Shown here: positions 51,565 to 60,493 of the stretch, one piece after another
Position numbering within the stretch: the first letter of the stretch is position 1
Layout of the letters: every line of letters begins with the position of its first letter
Source of the DNA: Chryseobacterium vrystaatense
GTDB lineage: Bacteria > Bacteroidota > Bacteroidia > Flavobacteriales > Weeksellaceae
DNA length: 64,000 nt
Direction: 5' to 3'
Assembly: GCF_000737765.1 (NCBI RefSeq)
Contig: NZ_JPRI01000001.1
Span: 744,001 to 808,000 of the forward strand
The notes under the pieces: generated by a model
What the model saw: the letters and a program-made list of their open reading frames with translations, nothing else
What the model was told of the DNA's origin: nothing
Database searches by the model: none
Made by a program: the position numbers and the translations under genes

Positions 51565-51964
51565 TTCCAATACTTCAAAGAAGATGTGCCCCAGTTATCT
51601 TGGTAAAGTAGGGGCACAGCTTTTTGGTGTTACCGGTAAAGACGGTAAAGTAAAATTTATAACACCTCTTATCGTTACAGAAGATTTCCTGGAGCAGAAT
51701 AAAGACAAAAACAGTCTTGAGCAGAGATTTCGTTTTACAGGAAAATGTGTTGAAAAAGGCTGCGCACAATGGAATAAAGAAGAATCTAAATGTTCATTAT
51801 CTCAAAAAGTACAGCATTTGGATCTAAACAAAGAAAAAGAACTGTTCTTTTGCCCAATTCGGTCGCATTGCAGATGGTTCTCACAGGATGGAAAAGAAGC
51901 CTGTTTCTCCTGCAATGAAGTGACGAGAAATATGGAAGAACTTTTGGTGAGTACACAAACATAA
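51554..51964 (+). CDS. Cys-rich small protein of unknown function
   Basis: 136 residues with eight Cys, at about 12, 65, 70, 80, 100, 106, 117 and 120. They include CVEKGC, CPIRSHC and a C-terminal CFSC, a spacing that could bind zinc or an Fe-S cluster. No signal peptide. The family is not recognised. It is coupled to the upstream small gene and ends at a terminator. Confidence 0.7.
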   Translation: MEANSNTSKKMCPSYLGKVGAQLFGVTGKDGKVKFITPLIVTEDFLEQNKDKNSLEQRFRFTGKCVEKGCAQWNKEESKCSLSQKVQHLDLNKEKELFFCPIRSHCRWFSQDGKEACFSCNEVTRNMEELLVSTQT

Positions 51965-51999
51965 AAAAAGACGCTTCACATTGAAACGTCTTTTTTGTT
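51963..51999. terminator. Bidirectional terminator
   Basis: AAAAAAGACG (from 51964) pairs with CGTCTTTTTT (51987-51996) around a 13-base loop, between the convergent Cys-rich and JmjC-type genes. Confidence 0.75.
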
Positions 52000-52881
52000 T
52001 TATTTAGGTAAGCCTCTTTTTAAAGCAATCTCTGCGGTCTTAACCGCTGCTTTTTCTTTCCAGTCCATGTATTTGTTTTTAAAATTGGACTTCATAATAT
52101 CGTCAAACTTACGTTGTACAGTAAGGTTCCAAATCGAGTGAGCCTTCACTGCCCAGGATTTGTCCCAGGCTCTTAACGAGATGGAGAAACTTCCATCGAG
52201 ATATTTCATCCAGTGCCACCATCCTGTAGGCATGAAAAGCGTGTCCCCATGTTCAAGGAAACACTCAATTCCTTCTACACCATCCAGAGCGGGATATTTC
52301 TCGAAATCAGGGTTGTCGATATCATAATCTTCCAGTGCATAGGTTGCATAAGGAAGGCGATATAATCTTTCTTTCCATTTATGTTCAAACAACTTCACGT
52401 GTTTTCTTCCATTGAAGTGCGTGTGGAAAATATGGGCCATATCAATATCAAAATGAAGGAAAGTTACAGAACTCTTACCTCCAAAAAACATAGAAGGGTA
52501 CTTATCTAAGAAACCTCCCATAAGCTCTTTTGGTGCGATAAAATCGTCCATTAATTTATTGGCATGTTTTATCGGATCAAAAAAGAAAATTCTCAGATCG
52601 GTAGGCTCTCTTTGAATAAGGTCTATATAATCCGCGAACTTCATTTTTGTCGTTGGTGTATTGATGGGAGCTGCAGGATCGGCTTTTTTAGAATCATAAA
52701 GAGGAACTTCAACATCACCTACCACCTCCTTCACATAATCCATCGTCCACTTCTGATAAGCAGGCCAATTTCTTGCCATATTTTTAATGACAACGGGCCT
52801 TCTGGGCTTTAGATATTTTTCCATAAACTCTTCCTGAGTAATATCATCTACAACATCTATAGGCTTTAAAATAATTCCCAT
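52000..52881 (-). CDS. Cupin-like/JmjC-type Fe(II) 2-oxoglutarate oxygenase
   Basis: 293 residues, Cupin_8/JmjC-like. The N-terminus has LKPRRPVVIKNMARNWPAYQKW. The iron site is H-x-D in TFLHFDIDMAHIFHTHFNGRK (about 140-142) with the distal His in MPTGWWHWMKYLDGS (about 218). Such enzymes hydroxylate protein or small-molecule side chains. No partner gene is adjacent. It is divergent from the TonB-receptor-like gene across 495 bp. Confidence 0.87.
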   Translation of the reverse strand: MGIILKPIDVVDDITQEEFMEKYLKPRRPVVIKNMARNWPAYQKWTMDYVKEVVGDVEVPLYDSKKADPAAPINTPTTKMKFADYIDLIQREPTDLRIFFFDPIKHANKLMDDFIAPKELMGGFLDKYPSMFFGGKSSVTFLHFDIDMAHIFHTHFNGRKHVKLFEHKWKERLYRLPYATYALEDYDIDNPDFEKYPALDGVEGIECFLEHGDTLFMPTGWWHWMKYLDGSFSISLRAWDKSWAVKAHSIWNLTVQRKFDDIMKSNFKNKYMDWKEKAAVKTAEIALKRGLPK

Positions 52882-53376
52882 TTTATAAATTTTATGTTAC
52901 AAAATTATTAAATAAATATATATGAATCAGTGTTTAAGTTTTTTTTAATCTATGATTCAAATCACTTTTAACTATTTAGACTAAATAAAAATATTAATAA
53001 TTATTCTTTCTGATATAGTCCTTGGGTTTTTGGCACTATAAGAACATATTTTCTCCGAAAATGTTAAACCGGGATAAAAATATCTTTATTGTTCCGACTT
53101 AAATTTAGTGATAAGATTTTAAAGAATTGATATACCAAACGAATTTTAAACATAAAACTGACAGAGTCTTATGTAAAATATCTTAATCTTAAAATTTCGA
53201 TGCGTATTCCACGCTTAGTAAAGATATTTTAAAATTTTTTACTAAAAGATTGGGTATATAAAAAATATCACTATGTTTATAGTGTTAAATCATTTAACCT
53301 TTATCAATAAAATACATCTTTATAAAAAGTGTAACAAAAAACACAACCAATAAACTAATTAGGCAAATAATAAATT
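52882..53376. other. 495-bp AT-rich divergent intergenic region with inverted repeats
   Basis: No credible ORF. It holds AAAATATCTT at 53087 and 53175 and its complement AAGATATTTT at 53221, giving an 11-bp inverted repeat (53174-53184 with 53221-53231). A small hairpin CACTAT/ATAGTG lies at 53269-53284. It probably contains promoters for both flanking genes and a long leader for the barrel gene. Confidence 0.45.
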
Positions 53377-56127
53377 ATGAAAAGAAAGATCTCATTGTTT
53401 CTGATGCTATTTTTTACGGTGCTCACTTATGCACAGAAAACGGTATCAGGGAAAATTACCGATGAAGACGGATCTGCTATACCAAGTGCCAGTGTTACCA
53501 TAGAAGAACCTGAAAAAGATGCTATTCTGGCATATGGAATCACGAATTCTAAAGGGGAATATAAAGTGACATTTACTTCTTCAGAACCTAATGTAGATCT
53601 GAAAGTAAAAGCTTTCAACCAAAAACCACTGACCAAACAAATTACCAACGGTGATCAGACCCTCACTTTCAAAATGCAGTCTGAGGCCACAGAAATAAAA
53701 GAGGTACAGCTTAAAACAAAGATGATCACGGCAAGAGGAGATACCATTGCCTACGATCTTAAAGCTTTTGACAGCAAAAGCGACAGAACGCTTGCTGATG
53801 TGATGAGAAAAATCCCGGGAATAGAAGTTAATAAAGACGGGACGATTCTTTATCAGGGAAATGCTATTAACAAATTCTATGTTAACGGTAAAGACCTTAT
53901 GGAAGGCGGTTATGGAACCATCAATAACTCGCTCCCAAAAGATGCGGTGCAAAAAGTGGAGGTTCTTGAAAATCACCAGCCGGTAAAAATTTTACAGGAT
54001 AAAGTACCATCTGACCAGGCTGCCATCAATATTAAACTGAAAAATTCTGTTACCATGACCGGAAGAGGAGAAGTGGGAACAGGTTTTGGAGATCCTTGGC
54101 TATGGAACGTTAAGCTGACCCCAATGTTTTTTGGACAGAAAAGCCAGTGGGTGGTAAACTATAAAGCCAATAATATGGGGGAACAGGTAGAAAGCGAAGG
54201 AAACATCTTGGCTTTTGGAAGCGGATGGGAAGGCAAAAGAATCAATGCTGCCCAAAACGACTGGCTGAATGTAGAAAATGCAGATGCTCCCAATTTACCT
54301 GTGAAAAGATATCTAATGAACAGCGTACATTACTTGTCCGCAAACTATCTTACGAATATTGACAAAAAGAAAGAATGGGAGCTAAAGGCAAATGCCAATT
54401 ATACGAATAATGCAGTAGAGAGAGAAGATATTGTAGAAACTGTCTATAGCCCAAGAGATGATAAACCGGGTTCAACGATAACAACAAGTACTAAAAATAA
54501 ATTTTTCACAGATAAGCTGAAAGGGGAGCTTATCTTTACTAAAAACGCAAAGAAAGGATTCTTTAAAAACACAACAAGTTTCAGTCAATTCTGGAATGCT
54601 GACCGGGCTCTTGCTACGAGAGTGGGGAGAGTTGGAAATGAAGCTGTACAATCGCCTACTTCTTCTTTCCAGAACTCTTTAAGTACGATTATACCATGGA
54701 AGGAAAAAATGGTGAACTTTAAATCATATATCAGCTATCAGGATGATAGCCAGACTCTTGAAGTAGAACCGGCGAATTACCTTCAGATTTTATATAAAAA
54801 TCCGACATCAAATTCTACCACACCTATTAATTTTGCTCCGGGAACATCAGCATTGCAGAGCTTCAGACTTAAAACTTTAGATACTTCCCACTCTGCCAAC
54901 ATAAGTTTCAGTACAAAAGGATGGACATTTACCCCTCAGGTAGGAGTTGATTTTTCATCCAAAGAGCTTAATACAGACTTTACAGGCACAGCAATTCCAA
55001 ATCCTTTGATTCCAAATGATGTTGCCCCAAGTTTTGATGGACCAGGCTATGAAAACGATCTGAAATTTACGGAATTTGCTCCTACGGGATCTTTAGGAAT
55101 TAATTACAAATCAGAGGCGTGGAGTTTATTTGCAAACATTCCTGTAAATTTCAATAGCATCAAAGCTGAGGACGACCTAAGAAATGTACATAAATCACTG
55201 AACAAAACCACGTTTACTCCAAATGCTTATTTACAGTATTCATTTGCTTCTTTCTGGAAAGCAAGTGTGAACGGAAATATAAGCAATAACTTCGGAGATG
55301 TAAAGTCTGCTTATGCAGGATATATGCTTCTTAGTCCTGGAGGATTTAATGTAATGGATCCTAATAATCCAATTCCTCAAACTCTTTCTAAGAGTGGAGC
55401 TACAAGAATTGAGTATAGAAATCCTTTGAACAACCTCTTTTTCAATGTGACTTACTCTCTAAGCGACAGCAAAAAGAACCTTCTTGCTTCTCCAATTCTT
55501 GATATAACTACAGGATTTACATTAATTCAGTACAGAGAGCAGGAAAATCATGCAAAAAACAACCGCTTTGGTGTGGAAGTAGGTAAATACTTTCCGAAAT
55601 TTAAAACCAATGCTTCTGTAAGCTACAGTAACAGCTTATCTAAAGCAGATGCCTTCCTGGATAATGTTCAATATCTGAGTAAAAATAATACACAGTCTTA
55701 CGGATTTAAATTAAACAATACGTATTTCAGCTGGATGAGTTTAGATTATAATCTAAGCCTTTCCAGAAACAAACAGGATAATGAGGGATTGAGTGAAAGA
55801 GGAGGAAGTTTAGGAATTAATAAAGGATTCAATCACAATTTAGGAGCATTTTTCTACCCGGTTGAAAACCATACTGTAGGGTTTAGCTGGGATCAGGTGA
55901 ATACAAGTGATGGACAGAATAAGTACAATAACGCTTTTTATGATCTTTCTTACCAGTTTACCTGGTCTAAAAAGAAAATTGATTTTGAACTTAAATGGAT
56001 GAATATTGCTAACAGAAGGGTTTTTGAGACCTATAATATTAATCAGGCAACCAACAGTGTAGCATATACAAGAATACAGCTCCGCCCAAGCCAGGTCATG
56101 TTTACTGTAAAATTTAATTTCAAATAG
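53377..56127 (+). CDS. Outer-membrane beta-barrel protein with carboxypeptidase-like N-domain (TonB-receptor-like)
   Basis: 916 residues. Signal peptide ending LTYAQ (about 20), then a carboxypeptidase regulatory-like fold (VSGKITDEDGSAIPSASVTIEE, about 24-95). A plug-like segment follows (TLADVMRKIPGIEVNKDGTILYQGNAINKFYVNGKDL, about 138-175), then a long barrel of the OMP_b-brl_3 type ending in aromatic FKFNFK-like strands. It lacks a clear TonB box and SusD partner. A GLPGLI protein is encoded downstream, a common association in Flavobacteriia. The ligand is unknown. Confidence 0.85.
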   Translation: MKRKISLFLMLFFTVLTYAQKTVSGKITDEDGSAIPSASVTIEEPEKDAILAYGITNSKGEYKVTFTSSEPNVDLKVKAFNQKPLTKQITNGDQTLTFKMQSEATEIKEVQLKTKMITARGDTIAYDLKAFDSKSDRTLADVMRKIPGIEVNKDGTILYQGNAINKFYVNGKDLMEGGYGTINNSLPKDAVQKVEVLENHQPVKILQDKVPSDQAAINIKLKNSVTMTGRGEVGTGFGDPWLWNVKLTPMFFGQKSQWVVNYKANNMGEQVESEGNILAFGSGWEGKRINAAQNDWLNVENADAPNLPVKRYLMNSVHYLSANYLTNIDKKKEWELKANANYTNNAVEREDIVETVYSPRDDKPGSTITTSTKNKFFTDKLKGELIFTKNAKKGFFKNTTSFSQFWNADRALATRVGRVGNEAVQSPTSSFQNSLSTIIPWKEKMVNFKSYISYQDDSQTLEVEPANYLQILYKNPTSNSTTPINFAPGTSALQSFRLKTLDTSHSANISFSTKGWTFTPQVGVDFSSKELNTDFTGTAIPNPLIPNDVAPSFDGPGYENDLKFTEFAPTGSLGINYKSEAWSLFANIPVNFNSIKAEDDLRNVHKSLNKTTFTPNAYLQYSFASFWKASVNGNISNNFGDVKSAYAGYMLLSPGGFNVMDPNNPIPQTLSKSGATRIEYRNPLNNLFFNVTYSLSDSKKNLLASPILDITTGFTLIQYREQENHAKNNRFGVEVGKYFPKFKTNASVSYSNSLSKADAFLDNVQYLSKNNTQSYGFKLNNTYFSWMSLDYNLSLSRNKQDNEGLSERGGSLGINKGFNHNLGAFFYPVENHTVGFSWDQVNTSDGQNKYNNAFYDLSYQFTWSKKKIDFELKWMNIANRRVFETYNINQATNSVAYTRIQLRPSQVMFTVKFNFK

Positions 56128-56135
56128 AATAAACA

Positions 56136-56166
56136 AAAAAACCAATCTCCCGAAGATTGGTTTTTT
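56136..56166. terminator. Bidirectional terminator
   Basis: Perfect 13-bp inverted repeat (56136-56148 with 56154-56166) with A- and T-runs, between the barrel gene and dinB-like gene. Confidence 0.85.
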
Positions 56167-56189
56167 CGTTTAAGATATATGCTGTTGCT

Positions 56190-56687
56190 CTAGAAACCTT
56201 GGTTGTCTGCAGATGGGCCGTAGCTTCCGGGAAGAGGAATTTCATTCAACCTGTAATATACTCCAAGCTGTGCTCTGTGGTGGGTGATTTGGTTTAAAGC
56301 GTGACGGATAGATCCGTATTTGGTCCATTTGGCAACTTCATGGCCACTGTTTTTTAAAGCCCAATATTCGTTGAGATCTTCTTCCTTAGCCTGGCCAAGT
56401 GATTCCTGTGCGGATTTAAAATTATCATCAAGGGTCTGCAAAAGATCTTCTTTTGTTGAAAGGTGCTTGGGCTGAAAATCTCCATTGGCAAAATCAACCT
56501 CCGAAGTTTTCAGGATGGTGTCCGGCCATCCGAAAATCTCAGAAATGTGAGTGGCCAGAGGCATCAACTTCATACTTTTCTCATGAGGAGAATAGTCGTT
56601 TTTGTTTTCAGGGTAAGCTTCAAAGAACTTTCTGGTCGTCTGATATTCGTTTTCAAACTCGTCTTTAAATTGTGATAAAGTGTCCAT
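56190..56687 (-). CDS. DinB family protein
   Basis: 165 residues, four-helix DinB/YfiT metal-binding fold. The three His ligands are in MPLATHISEIFGW (about 47) and the QITHHRAQLGVYYR pair (about 136-140). DinB-like proteins act as thiol transferases or metal-dependent hydrolases, and the exact role is unknown. It sits on the opposite strand between the barrel gene and its probable GLPGLI partner. Confidence 0.85.
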   Translation of the reverse strand: MDTLSQFKDEFENEYQTTRKFFEAYPENKNDYSPHEKSMKLMPLATHISEIFGWPDTILKTSEVDFANGDFQPKHLSTKEDLLQTLDDNFKSAQESLGQAKEEDLNEYWALKNSGHEVAKWTKYGSIRHALNQITHHRAQLGVYYRLNEIPLPGSYGPSADNQGF

Positions 56688-56933
56688 ATTATTTTGTTTT
56701 TTAAGTACTTAAAGATAAGTCTTTTGGAATGTAAAATGTTTTAACGGAATCATAATTTTATAAAATTCAGATCAATTAACTTAACATAATCTACAGAAAA
56801 TAAAAAATAAACCAGAGAAAATTAAGGTGTCACTTATTTGAAATTCAGTAATTTATATTTTCTGAAATCAAATTTTGAAAAAAAACTGTAACATATTTCA
56901 TCAACTGCTCACTAATTAGTAAACATCATTACT

Positions 56934-57851
56934 ATGAAAAAACTATTTTCAGTATTCTTTATCGCTCTTTTTGCCTTCGCATCAGCACAGGATTCGAAAG
57001 ATGCAAAAGAGTCTGCAAACCGTTTCTTTTATGAACTGACTTTTAAGCCGAAGAAAGATTCTACGAAACTGGATAAAGTAGTGACCATCTTAGATATTAC
57101 AGATAAGAACAGATCAATTTATCAGGATTATACGGTGATTGCTCAGGACTCAATCATGAAAATTGAAATGGAAGCCATTCAGAAATCCGGGATGATGAAA
57201 GACCTATCTAAATCTCTTAAAACACCTAAAATTTCAGCTAGGGTCTACAAGACATATCCAAGCATGAAAATACAGTATGTAGATAAAATAGCAAGCGGTT
57301 TTACGCCAACTAATATTGGATATAGTGAAGAATTGAAATTTAACTGGAATATCCTGAATGATAAACAAAAAATAGGGGAATACAATACACAAAAAGCAAC
57401 TACAGAATTTGGAGGAAGAAAATGGACTGCCTGGTTCAGTACTGATCTGCCATTTCAGGATGGACCCTATAAATTCTTTGGGCTTCCGGGGTTGATCATT
57501 AAAATTGAAGATGATCAGAAAAATTACTCTTGGGTTTTACAGGGAAATAAAAAAATTAAGGATTATACAGAATACTCATATATAGAAAGCCTTATGCAGG
57601 CAAAAGGAGGGAAAGTAAATGAATTAAGCAGAGAAAAGTTTGAAAAGACATTCAACGACTTCAAAAAAGATCCTTTTGCGTCAATCAGACCTATGATGAC
57701 ACAGGAAATGATGTCTAAATCTGTTCCGGGAATGGATGGAACAGTTGGAGATATGGTCAAAAAGCAGGAAAAGCAGTACAAAGACTTTTATAATGCGAAT
57801 GATAATCCGATAGAAATATCATTACAAAGTACCGACAAAATGAAAAAATAA
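56934..57851 (+). CDS. GLPGLI family secreted protein
   Basis: 305 residues. Signal peptide (ending ASAQ near 19), then NRFFYELTFKPKKDSTKLD and the family-defining FFGLPGLIIKIEDDQ block near 184. PFQDGPYKFFG before it is also conserved. It is a Bacteroidota periplasmic family of unknown role, often next to large outer-membrane barrels, as here (53377). Confidence 0.92.
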   Translation: MKKLFSVFFIALFAFASAQDSKDAKESANRFFYELTFKPKKDSTKLDKVVTILDITDKNRSIYQDYTVIAQDSIMKIEMEAIQKSGMMKDLSKSLKTPKISARVYKTYPSMKIQYVDKIASGFTPTNIGYSEELKFNWNILNDKQKIGEYNTQKATTEFGGRKWTAWFSTDLPFQDGPYKFFGLPGLIIKIEDDQKNYSWVLQGNKKIKDYTEYSYIESLMQAKGGKVNELSREKFEKTFNDFKKDPFASIRPMMTQEMMSKSVPGMDGTVGDMVKKQEKQYKDFYNANDNPIEISLQSTDKMKK

Positions 57852-57880
57852 ACATTCATATCAACTAAATTATATTTTTG

Positions 57881-57920
57881 AATCAACCCAGATACAGTCA
57901 TGTATTTGGGTTGATTTCTT
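57881..57920 (+). terminator. Terminator after the GLPGLI gene
   Basis: 16-bp stem with one G-T pair (57881-57896 with 57901-57916, 4-base loop) followed by TCTTT. Confidence 0.8.
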
Positions 57921-57930
57921 TCATGTCTGT

Positions 57931-57957
57931 CGTTATTTAGATTAAATTTAAATAACG
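57931..57957. promoter_or_regulatory. Inverted repeat at the feo promoter (metal-regulator operator candidate)
   Basis: Nine-bp arms CGTTATTTA (57931-57939) and TAAATAACG (57949-57957) around a 9-base AT-rich spacer, directly next to the -7 element at 57958. Size and symmetry suit a DtxR/IdeR- or Fur-type iron repressor; which one is not known. Confidence 0.6.
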
Positions 57958-57965
57958 TATATTTG
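57958..57965 (+). promoter_or_regulatory. feo operon -7 element
   Basis: TATATTTG, a perfect TAnnTTTG match, 21 bases before the feoA start. A TTG at -33 is not seen; the inverted repeat occupies that area. Confidence 0.5.
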
Positions 57966-57985
57966 CGGTTACTAAAAAGCAGGTT

Positions 57986-58240
57986 TTGAAAGAGAAGGAC
58001 TTACATAAATTAAGCAAATTCCCTAAAAACAAAATGGGGAAGATTTTGGGGTATGATAATGATCACCTTAAAATGCCCAATAAGATTATAGAAATGGGAC
58101 TTCTGCCGGAAACAATTTTCAGAATATTGTATCAGGCACCATTCAATGGTCCTATGTATGTAGAATTTGGAGAAGAGAAAAGCCGAATCGCTCTACGTGA
58201 AGAAGAGGGAAATTATATCATTGTTGAAGAATTGAATTAA
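57986..58240 (+). CDS. feoA: FeoA-type ferrous iron transport protein
   Basis: 84 residues, small SH3-like FeoA domain (KIIEMGLLPETIFRILYQAPFNGPMYVEF is the conserved core, about 31-60). It regulates or stabilises FeoB. The start codon is TTG; no ATG gives the full domain. The stop overlaps the feoB start (TAATG), so the genes are translationally coupled. Confidence 0.88.
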   Translation: MKEKDLHKLSKFPKNKMGKILGYDNDHLKMPNKIIEMGLLPETIFRILYQAPFNGPMYVEFGEEKSRIALREEEGNYIIVEELN

Positions 58241-60273
58241 TGCAGGAAAATAAGAAAAAACAGGTCCTTTTAGTCGGGAATCCTAACGTCGGAAAGTCTA
58301 CGGTTTTCAATGCACTGTGCAATAAAAAACAGAAAACCGGAAATTACGCAGGTGTTACCGTTGCGAGCCATTCTGGAAACTACACCTATAAGAACGAAGA
58401 AGTTGAGGTCATCGACCTTCCCGGTTCATACAGTGTCTATCCAAGCTCGGAAGATGAAGCTATTTTTTCCAAATTTCTTATCGACGAGCAGGAAAATTAT
58501 GCTGGAGTCGTTTACATTCTTGAAGCATTGAGCCTCAAAAGAGGATTGCTTCTGTTTCAGCAAATACAGGATCTGGGTATTCCGATGATTCTGGTAGTCA
58601 ACCAGATCGATCAGGCTGAAAGAAGAGGAATTTCCATAGATATCCAGAAGTTTTCTGATGCTTTAGGAATCAAAATCATCCAAACCAACGCCAAAGAGCA
58701 GTTGGGAATAGACGAGATCAGAGAAGCCGTTCTGCAAAATGGTTTTGTAAAAGCAGATAAAAACTCTTTCGAAACACCGAACGAACATAAAGATTTTATA
58801 CAGAAACTAGCGGCCCACAAAGGTATCGACAACGAATACAAAGCCTGGATGAGTCTTTCCTTAGGGTCAGATCTGGGAAAAATTGCGTCTATAAAAGATC
58901 TTATGAACGAACCTGACTCCAAAAGTTTGGTTCCTAAAAGACTTCAGGTACAGGAAACGGTAAGAAGGTATCAGAACGTTGACAAAATTTTAGCCAATGT
59001 TATCTCTAAAAAAGCTCAGTTTAAAGAGCTCCTGACAGAAAAACTGGATAAAGTACTGGTTCACAAATTCTGGGGCTATGTCGTTTTTCTGATGATTCTG
59101 TTGGTTATTTTCCAAAGTGTTTTCTTCCTTGCCGAATATCCAATGAACTGGATTGAGGAATTATTCTCCTGGCTGGCTGCCTTTAGTGCGGAACATTTGC
59201 CGGAAGGACCGATCAATTCATTGATCTCAAATGGAATTGTGCCGGGAATAGGAGGGATTGTGGTTTTTGCGCCACAAATCGGTATTTTATTGTATTTCTT
59301 ATACCTGTTAGAGGACTCAGGATATATGGCGAGAGTAGTATTCCTGATGGATAGACTCTTACGTCCTTTTGGACTCAATGGAAAAAGTATTGTTCCCCTG
59401 GTATCGGGGACAGCATGTGCTATACCTGCCGTAATTTCTACAAGAAATATTGAGAATGTCAGAGAAAGACTGTTAACTATTTTAGTGACCCCTTTCATGA
59501 CCTGTTCCGCAAGACTTCCGGTTTACAGTATTATTATAGGACTGATTATCTCGGAAGGATCCTTCCTTGGAATTAAATATAAAGCACTGGTGCTGATGGC
59601 CATGTACCTGCTAGGTTTCCTGGTAGCGTTGTTTTCAGCGGCGATTCTAAAAAGATTTATCAAAAACGAAGGTAAAACCTATCTTGTCATGGACCTTCCT
59701 GCCTATAAAAAACCACTATTCGGATACGATCTTAAAATGGTTTTGGGCAAGGTGTGGGAATTCGTTACAGGAGCAGGAAAGATTATTTTTATTGTCAGCA
59801 TCATTATTTGGTTCTTAAGTTATTTTGGACCCAAGCAGAGCCCAGAGCAATTTGTGGCAACAAATGTAGAGTTGGACCACTCATACCTGGCCAAAATGGG
59901 GAAAGGAATTGAACCTCTTATTGAACCTCTTGGATATGACTGGAAAATGGGTGTAGGAATTCTGACGAGTTTCGTAGCGCGAGAAGTTTTCGTAGGAACG
60001 ATGTCTACGCTTTACAGTCTTGAAGATGATGCCCCTGAAGTAAAGGTAATCGATAAAATGAGAAGAGATGTGAATCCTGACGGAACTAAAGTTTTCAGCT
60101 TTGCAACAGGTATTTCAGTTCTTTTATTTTACGCATTTGCAATGCAGTGTGTTTCTACACTTGCAGTAGTCTACAGAGAGACCAAAAGCTGGAAATGGAC
60201 CGGCTTCCAGGTAGCGATGATGACAGGTTTGGCATATTTTGTGTCGTTGATAGCATATCAGATTTTAAAATAA
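58240..60273 (+). CDS. feoB: Ferrous iron transporter FeoB
   Basis: 677 residues. N-terminal G domain: GNPNVGKST at 10-18, DLPGSYSVYPSS, VVNQID. A helical regulatory region comes next (about 170-270). The membrane part has about eight spans with two Gate motifs (VPLVSGTACAIPAVISTRNI and the later FVAREVFVGTMST region). It imports Fe2+ through the inner membrane. It is flanked by feoA and the small Cys-rich gene, both sharing a base with it. Confidence 0.97.
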   Translation: MQENKKKQVLLVGNPNVGKSTVFNALCNKKQKTGNYAGVTVASHSGNYTYKNEEVEVIDLPGSYSVYPSSEDEAIFSKFLIDEQENYAGVVYILEALSLKRGLLLFQQIQDLGIPMILVVNQIDQAERRGISIDIQKFSDALGIKIIQTNAKEQLGIDEIREAVLQNGFVKADKNSFETPNEHKDFIQKLAAHKGIDNEYKAWMSLSLGSDLGKIASIKDLMNEPDSKSLVPKRLQVQETVRRYQNVDKILANVISKKAQFKELLTEKLDKVLVHKFWGYVVFLMILLVIFQSVFFLAEYPMNWIEELFSWLAAFSAEHLPEGPINSLISNGIVPGIGGIVVFAPQIGILLYFLYLLEDSGYMARVVFLMDRLLRPFGLNGKSIVPLVSGTACAIPAVISTRNIENVRERLLTILVTPFMTCSARLPVYSIIIGLIISEGSFLGIKYKALVLMAMYLLGFLVALFSAAILKRFIKNEGKTYLVMDLPAYKKPLFGYDLKMVLGKVWEFVTGAGKIIFIVSIIIWFLSYFGPKQSPEQFVATNVELDHSYLAKMGKGIEPLIEPLGYDWKMGVGILTSFVAREVFVGTMSTLYSLEDDAPEVKVIDKMRRDVNPDGTKVFSFATGISVLLFYAFAMQCVSTLAVVYRETKSWKWTGFQVAMMTGLAYFVSLIAYQILK

Positions 60274-60425
60274 TGGATACTTCATTAATTTTCCAGTACG
60301 TAATTATTGTATTGATCGTTGCATTTGCCTGCTACTCTTTATTTAAAGTGCTCAGAAAGAATTTTGCACCAAAAAAATTCAGTTCCAAAAGAACAGGGTG
60401 CGATAAAGACTGTGGATGTTCATGA
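60273..60425 (+). CDS. FeoB-associated Cys-rich membrane protein
   Basis: 50 residues from ATG 60273, which overlaps the feoB stop. One membrane span (about 8-24) is followed by a basic linker and the tail TGCDKDCGCS, the FeoB_associated pattern. It possibly delivers or gates iron for FeoB. A longer frame starting inside feoB is not credible. Confidence 0.85.
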   Translation: MDTSLIFQYVIIVLIVAFACYSLFKVLRKNFAPKKFSSKRTGCDKDCGCS

Positions 60426-60493
60426 TCTGTTTTTAAGCTTATAATTGAAAAAATTGTAGTAATTTCATTTTTTGAAACTAAAACCTTTTCGAT

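Noticed and set aside
52393-52408. Possible parS (TTCACGTG)
   Set aside because: Only half the palindrome is present, inside the JmjC-type gene; the other half reads TTTTC instead of AAACA.
59076-59498. Open frame of 140 codons on the minus strand
   Set aside because: It is antisense to the conserved membrane part of feoB.
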